A DNA stretch of 64,000 nucleotides from Alitiscatomonas aceti. GTDB taxonomy: Bacteria > Bacillota > Clostridia > Lachnospirales > Lachnospiraceae. The notes beneath the pieces were generated by a model that did not search any database, had not been told where the DNA came from, and was given only the letters and a program-made list of their open reading frames with translations. Positions 60,432 through 64,000 of this stretch are shown in pieces (position 1 is the first letter of the stretch; each line of letters opens with the position of its first letter). The stretch covers positions 9,353-73,352 of the forward strand of contig NZ_JAOQJF010000015.1 in NCBI RefSeq assembly GCF_025567195.1. The letters are read 5' to 3'. The translations under genes and the position numbers were made by a program.

Positions 60432-61947
60432 CCCACTCCTTTACCACATCCATTAAAATCATATCGATTTTCTCTCTGACGGCCCTCGTTTCATCCGCCA
60501 TTATCTTGTTCCCAATCTTTCGGTAATGATGTACACTTTGTAATGTTTTATGCCCCAAAAGCCTTGCGATCATCCAGTCGTCGATATGCATTTCTGTCAG
60601 CTTTTTCCCATAACAATGTCGGAATGTATGTGTTCCAAAATTCAGCAGTTCTCCATTCTCATCCCGAATATCATTTTTCCTAATCATTTGCATGACTCGA
60701 TTTTGGAGCATGCTATACTGAAATGGTTTCGATGGATCATCTTTTTTTACAAAAATATATTTTGTCTTTCCATAATGTTCCTCGGTATAATCAATTGACT
60801 TTATAATAAGCTGTGCTATTTCATCACTAATTGCTTTTTCAAATGTAATTGATTTTACCTGCTCGATTCGTATAAAATATCGATTTTCTCTTATACTCAA
60901 ACAGTCTGTTTTTAGTGTAAGCGTATCCGAAATTCGTGTTCCCAGCAGCTGATGAAGGATTAACGCCCTCGCTATTTGTTCATCCATCTGAAAAATGTTT
61001 TCATTCAGCTTCTTTATGGTTTCGTCCGAATAAAACTTAAATAGATATCTTGGCGTGCTGGGAAAATCTGTACTTATAAATAGGTTTTTGATATCCTGCC
61101 TATCATAATGATTTCCCACATCTTCAACTACCCTTCGTAGACCATATAAATCAGAGCGATAATTTTTCCTTTCCTTTGCCTCTGTCTGAAGATAGATCAA
61201 ATAGCTTTCCATAATATCCCGTGTCAAATCTAGTAATGATATAATCTTAGGATACCTTAATTCCAGATATCTACAAAATCTTTTAGTCGCTACCACCTCA
61301 GCCATAATACTTCCTATTGCCATATATTTCAAATGCATAAAAATTACTGTTTTAACTTCTTTTCGGATTGTTATTTGACTAATTCCTTTAAAATTTATAG
61401 TCTTTACATTCTTTATCGGGTTGCTGCGGAGAGGAAATTCAAACTTGTCCAATTCCCACACATCTCTCTCCTGTTCTAAGCACCCCCCATCTTTCTGAGA
61501 ATACCTCAGAATTTTCTTCATATGCTTTATTATGCCAGGTGTTTCTGTTGCTACAATTTCATAAACGCTTCGATACTTCTTACTTGTAAGGGCATATCCC
61601 TTTTCCATCATCCAACTCTTTAGCTGCAAAATAATCTTATTCTCGTCTTCATATCTCAGGATTTTAATATTCTTTTCTATAAGAAAATTCCGGATATTAT
61701 TAAAATATAATATTTCAGATGCCAAACTACTTGGAGCAAGTTTCTTTCCCCTTTCCCAGACAAAATCTTCTAGGAGCTTTCTTACTTCTTCTGACGGAAG
61801 TCCCTCCAAGTCGAAGTAACGGTCTTTCCGAACCCTCATTCTCTTTTTTTGTTCTTCAGTCGCATTTTTATAGCAGTCTAATTCATAGATATGTATCTTA
61901 TTTTCCAGTTTTTTCACCCCGTTTCTTTGGAATAATTCCAGTTGCAA
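60415..61947 (-). CDS. TnpB-like tyrosine recombinase of the Tn554-like element
   Basis: A 510-residue (from TTG) tyrosine recombinase. The catalytic domain at the C-terminus has Arg338 in LLGTRISDTLTL, HTFRH (Arg443) and LLGHKTLQSVHHYRK (Tyr475); the N-terminal 300 residues are an AT-hook-free helical DNA-binding part, longer than in phage integrases, as in Tn554 TnpB. All catalytic residues are present. The start is uncertain: TTG at 61947 or GTG at 61917, both inside the end of the broken tnpA and without a strong site. Confidence 0.85.
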   Translation of the reverse strand: MQLELFQRNGVKKLENKIHIYELDCYKNATEEQKKRMRVRKDRYFDLEGLPSEEVRKLLEDFVWERGKKLAPSSLASEILYFNNIRNFLIEKNIKILRYEDENKIILQLKSWMMEKGYALTSKKYRSVYEIVATETPGIIKHMKKILRYSQKDGGCLEQERDVWELDKFEFPLRSNPIKNVKTINFKGISQITIRKEVKTVIFMHLKYMAIGSIMAEVVATKRFCRYLELRYPKIISLLDLTRDIMESYLIYLQTEAKERKNYRSDLYGLRRVVEDVGNHYDRQDIKNLFISTDFPSTPRYLFKFYSDETIKKLNENIFQMDEQIARALILHQLLGTRISDTLTLKTDCLSIRENRYFIRIEQVKSITFEKAISDEIAQLIIKSIDYTEEHYGKTKYIFVKKDDPSKPFQYSMLQNRVMQMIRKNDIRDENGELLNFGTHTFRHCYGKKLTEMHIDDWMIARLLGHKTLQSVHHYRKIGNKIMADETRAVREKIDMILMDVVKEWDGYEI

Positions 61948-62431
61948 GAAGATTTTCTGCCTGATTGAAATATTCCTTATTCGCCTGTTCGATCCGTTTA
62001 GGCATGTAGTCTATATACTGCTTTGTCATATTTTCATTGTTATGCCCTAAATAATCCCGAATCGTCTGAATGGACACTCCTTCATCATAGAAACTACTTG
62101 CCAATGTATGCCTGTAATCATGCGTCTTGAATGTTTCGCCCGAAATATGTATTCCATACTTCTTACAATTTGCTTTGAAGCCCTTAACAAATGTACCAGT
62201 CCTATATGCCCCGCCATCCTTTGATTTAAACAGGAAATCGGTAGGTTTAATATGATGCTTATTTATATAAATTTTCATAATTTGATAAAGCACCAATGAA
62301 ATTGGTATCATTTTTTCCGCTTTCATTTTGATTTGATAAACCTTAATCCATGCATCTTCCCCATCCCAATAATATGCACCTCCTCCTAATATATAAGTGT
62401 AGGATTTCAGTACCCAACAGCCAGTTGGGTC
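61898..62431 (-). pseudogene. tnpA-like tyrosine recombinase, 5'-truncated
   Basis: An open frame of 177 codons begins abruptly DPTGCWVLKSYTYILGGGAY directly after an in-frame stop, and continues to HDYRHTLASSFYDEG, IRDYLGHNNENMTKQYIDY and a Lys-rich end. HxxRH and the final Tyr are present, but the N-terminal half, including the first catalytic Arg, is absent. The break coincides with the left end of the IS110-family element. A shorter product from an internal ATG (62326) is possible but would not be active. Confidence 0.75.
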
Positions 62432-62434
62432 TTA

Positions 62435-62657
62435 ATCCACTCATTGTTTAAGCTGTATAATGATTAGGCATCGGTCTGACGACACCTCCTAGGACCATGA
62501 GCGTCCGTATGAAAGCCAGTCAGCCAGCCTGTCATTGCAGCCGTTCGATTTATGCAGGTTGAACTACCGCAGTACGTTCGTTTGATACCCCAGGAGATGG
62601 AATCGGCAATGAGAAAAGCTGGAATCCATGCAACTATACTTTTGGAGGTACATAAAA
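62435..62657 (+). ncRNA. Candidate bridge-RNA region of the IS110 left end
   Basis: IS110-group elements express a structured guide (bridge) RNA from the non-coding DNA ahead of the transposase. Here about 220 bases without a convincing gene precede the transposase, with several short complementary stretches (for example CTGCAATGACAGGC region against TGCAGCC and GGTTGAAC). The long 5' and shorter visible 3' non-coding parts fit the IS110 rather than IS1111 group. No fold was computed. Confidence 0.4.
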
Positions 62658-63872
62658 ATGTACAATGCAGTTGGTATTGATGTTTCAAAAGGGAAGAGCA
62701 CCGTTACAGTCCTGCAGCCTGGCGGCACTGTGATCCGTAAACCCTTTGACGTTTCCCACACTTCCCAAAACCTGAATGAACTTGCTGCGTATCTGGACTC
62801 GTTGGATGGCGATACCAGAATCGTTATGGAATGTACGGGCAGATACCATGAGCCTATCCTGAAGGCTCTCTCTGAAGCCGGCTTGTTTGTCTCCGTAGTA
62901 AATCCTCATCTGATCAAAAACTTCGGCAGCAACTCCCTGCGCAAGGTCAAATCCGACCCGGCAGACGCCAGGAAGATCGCACGCTATACGCTTGACAACT
63001 GGGCGGAATTGCGCCAATATTCAGGTATGGATAACACACGTACTCAGTTAAAAACTTTGAATTCACAATTCAGCTTCTTCATGAAGCAGAAGGTTGCCGT
63101 GAAAGCAAACCTTATCGCACTCCTAGATAATACTTATCCTGGTGTGAACAAGCTCTTTGACAGCCCTGTCCGTGAAGACGGGAGTGAAAAATGGGTGGAT
63201 TACGCTTATTCTTTCTGGCATGTGGATTGTGTCCGTGGGATTGGTCTGAAAGCCTTCACAGAGCGCTACCAGGCTTTCTGTAAAAGACACCACTACATCT
63301 TCCAGGCAGACAAGCCAGAGAAGCTGTTTAACGCCTCGAAAGAGCTGGCAGCTGTCTTTCCCAAGGAGAAAACCTATAAGTTGCTGATCCAGCAGAGCAT
63401 CCAGCAGTTAAACCTTGCCTCCGGGCATGTGGAACGGCTCCGCAGGGAAATGAATGAACTGGCATCCACACTCCCTGAATACAGCACAGTAATGGGCATC
63501 TATGGCGTGGGGAGGACCTATGGCCCACAGCTCATCGCCGAGATCGGCGATGTGTCCAGGTTCACCCACAGGGAAGCGCTGACTGCCTTTGCCGGCGTTG
63601 ATCCCGGTGTAGATGAATCCGGCCAGCACAAATCCAAGAGCAACCGTGCCTCCAAAGTTGGTTCTGCAAGACTGCGCAAGACCTTGTTCCAGATCATGAC
63701 GACCTTGCTGCAGAATGCCCCGGAAGATGACCCGGTGTATCGTTTCCTTGATAAAAAACGATCCCAGGGAAAGCCATACTATGTCTACATGACAGCTGGA
63801 GCGAATAAGTTCCTGCGTATCTACTATGGCAAAGTCAAAGAGTGTCTGCGTAACTTAGAGCAGGAATCATAA
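62658..63872 (+). CDS. IS110-family DEDD transposase
   Basis: A 404-residue recombinase. The RuvC-like domain has Asp8 (VGIDVSK), Glu58 (VMECTGRY), Asp100 and Asp103 (KSDPADARKIARY); the C-terminal Transposase_20 domain has MGIYGVGRTYGPQLIAEIGDVSRF and GVDPGVDESGQHKSK then VGSARLRK, where the catalytic Ser lies. It should cut and join DNA as a complex with the bridge RNA. The ATG follows GGAGG by nine bases; an ATG ten codons earlier is not needed. The frame is complete and looks functional. Confidence 0.93.
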   Translation: MYNAVGIDVSKGKSTVTVLQPGGTVIRKPFDVSHTSQNLNELAAYLDSLDGDTRIVMECTGRYHEPILKALSEAGLFVSVVNPHLIKNFGSNSLRKVKSDPADARKIARYTLDNWAELRQYSGMDNTRTQLKTLNSQFSFFMKQKVAVKANLIALLDNTYPGVNKLFDSPVREDGSEKWVDYAYSFWHVDCVRGIGLKAFTERYQAFCKRHHYIFQADKPEKLFNASKELAAVFPKEKTYKLLIQQSIQQLNLASGHVERLRREMNELASTLPEYSTVMGIYGVGRTYGPQLIAEIGDVSRFTHREALTAFAGVDPGVDESGQHKSKSNRASKVGSARLRKTLFQIMTTLLQNAPEDDPVYRFLDKKRSQGKPYYVYMTAGANKFLRIYYGKVKECLRNLEQES

Positions 63873-64000
63873 CATCTGTTTTTCATACCACCTCTTTCAA
63901 AGCCGGCATTCATGGTGGCTTAAAAGTTGTACCCTAAAATATCAAATCGGATTTTTGAAATTTTCTTCAAAAAACACTTGACTTTTTATTAGCAGGCTTT
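63873..64000 (+). other. IS110 right-end non-coding DNA
   Basis: AT-rich, no open frame. It carries the words AAAACACTTGACTTTTTATT near 63980, a pattern that also has a -35-like TTGACT; the end of the element is not reached. Confidence 0.4.

Larger units (their letters stand above)
59155..62434 (-). mobile_element. Tn554-like transposon, partial
   Basis: About 3.3 kb of clearly more AT-rich DNA holding, in transcription order, a broken tnpA-like tyrosine recombinase, a tnpB-like tyrosine recombinase and three TnpC-like (DUF6262) proteins, then a terminator. This is the tnpA-tnpB-tnpC order of Tn554. The left edge is placed near GATGTG at 59155-59160, next to the Tad pilin gene; the right edge is replaced by an IS110-family element. 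No cargo gene is visible in the window. Confidence 0.7.
62435..64000 (+). mobile_element. IS110-family insertion sequence (right end beyond the window)
   Basis: The element begins near the point where tnpA homology stops, has a non-coding left end of about 220 bases, a single DEDD transposase gene and a non-coding tail of at least 128 bases that runs off the window. IS110 elements have no terminal inverted repeats, so the exact left edge cannot be fixed from sequence alone. The DNA after the transposase does not resume tnpA within the window. Confidence 0.75.

Overview
The window looks like chromosome of a spore-forming, Gram-positive Lachnospiraceae member (Clostridium cluster XIVa). This rests on a moderately GC-rich backbone with strong AGGAGG ribosome binding sites, a T-box leader on metG, a meso-diaminopimelate dehydrogenase, a YyaC-type germination/sporulation protein, class B sortase, a Lachnospiraceae-style Tad pilus locus (Flp1, DUF5702, TadE-like, A24 peptidase, DUF6382-FHA) and several DUF families common in that group. 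No species call is justified. No rRNA, tRNA or CRISPR array was seen.

Layout. 1-5.2 kb: small metabolic and repair genes (start of an amidohydrolase, VOC protein, two metallo-beta-lactamase-fold hydrolases, FlK-like thioesterase, LUD protein, 8-oxoguanine glycosylase, sortase B). 5.2-11.4 kb: a minus-strand operon MATE > LRR protein > VWA protein > MoxR-type AAA+ ATPase > radical SAM protein. 11.4-19.3 kb: diaminopimelate dehydrogenase, a second MATE pump, ATC-hydrolase-like protein, and the housekeeping run metG-traX-tatD-rsmA led by a Met T-box. 19.4-27.2 kb: a DUF885 lipoprotein peptidase, an AT-rich stretch with two small unknown genes, a lipoprotein, and a nitroreductase and an M20 amidohydrolase that share a duplicated 101-bp promoter module; between them lie gene remnants and a palindromic repeat.

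27.2-33.6 kb: an arsenic/metal-type operon made of an ArsR-COG0523 fusion, a small thioredoxin and an ArsP-like permease, with a palindromic operator lying exactly in the promoter spacer; then a flavin reductase, a CBS-DRTGG pyrophosphatase and a secreted Asp/Trp/His-rich protein with three 70-residue repeats. 33.9-47.3 kb: central carbon genes (ROK glucokinase, transketolase, glucose-6-phosphate isomerase), cell-envelope proteins (DUF5711, LysM, M15 peptidase), YyaC, and mtnN. 47.3-53.7 kb: TSCPD protein, secreted protein, an ECF sigma factor and DUF4367 protein separated by an oppositely oriented murG, HIT, rhomboid and a TIGR00300-type enzyme.

53.8-64 kb: the distal half of a Tad pilus operon is interrupted just upstream of its pilin gene by an AT-rich Tn554-like transposon carrying three tandem TnpC-like paralogues, a TnpB-like tyrosine recombinase and a broken TnpA. 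An IS110-family element, whose long non-coding left end is a candidate bridge-RNA locus, sits at the broken end of tnpA and runs to the window edge. Several dispersed hairpin repeats are recorded as separate observations. The least ordinary items are the ArsR-COG0523 fusion, the LRR-VWA-MoxR operon with a degenerate HGxxH site, the TadE protein with two Ada-like zinc modules, and the three-TnpC Tn554-like element.
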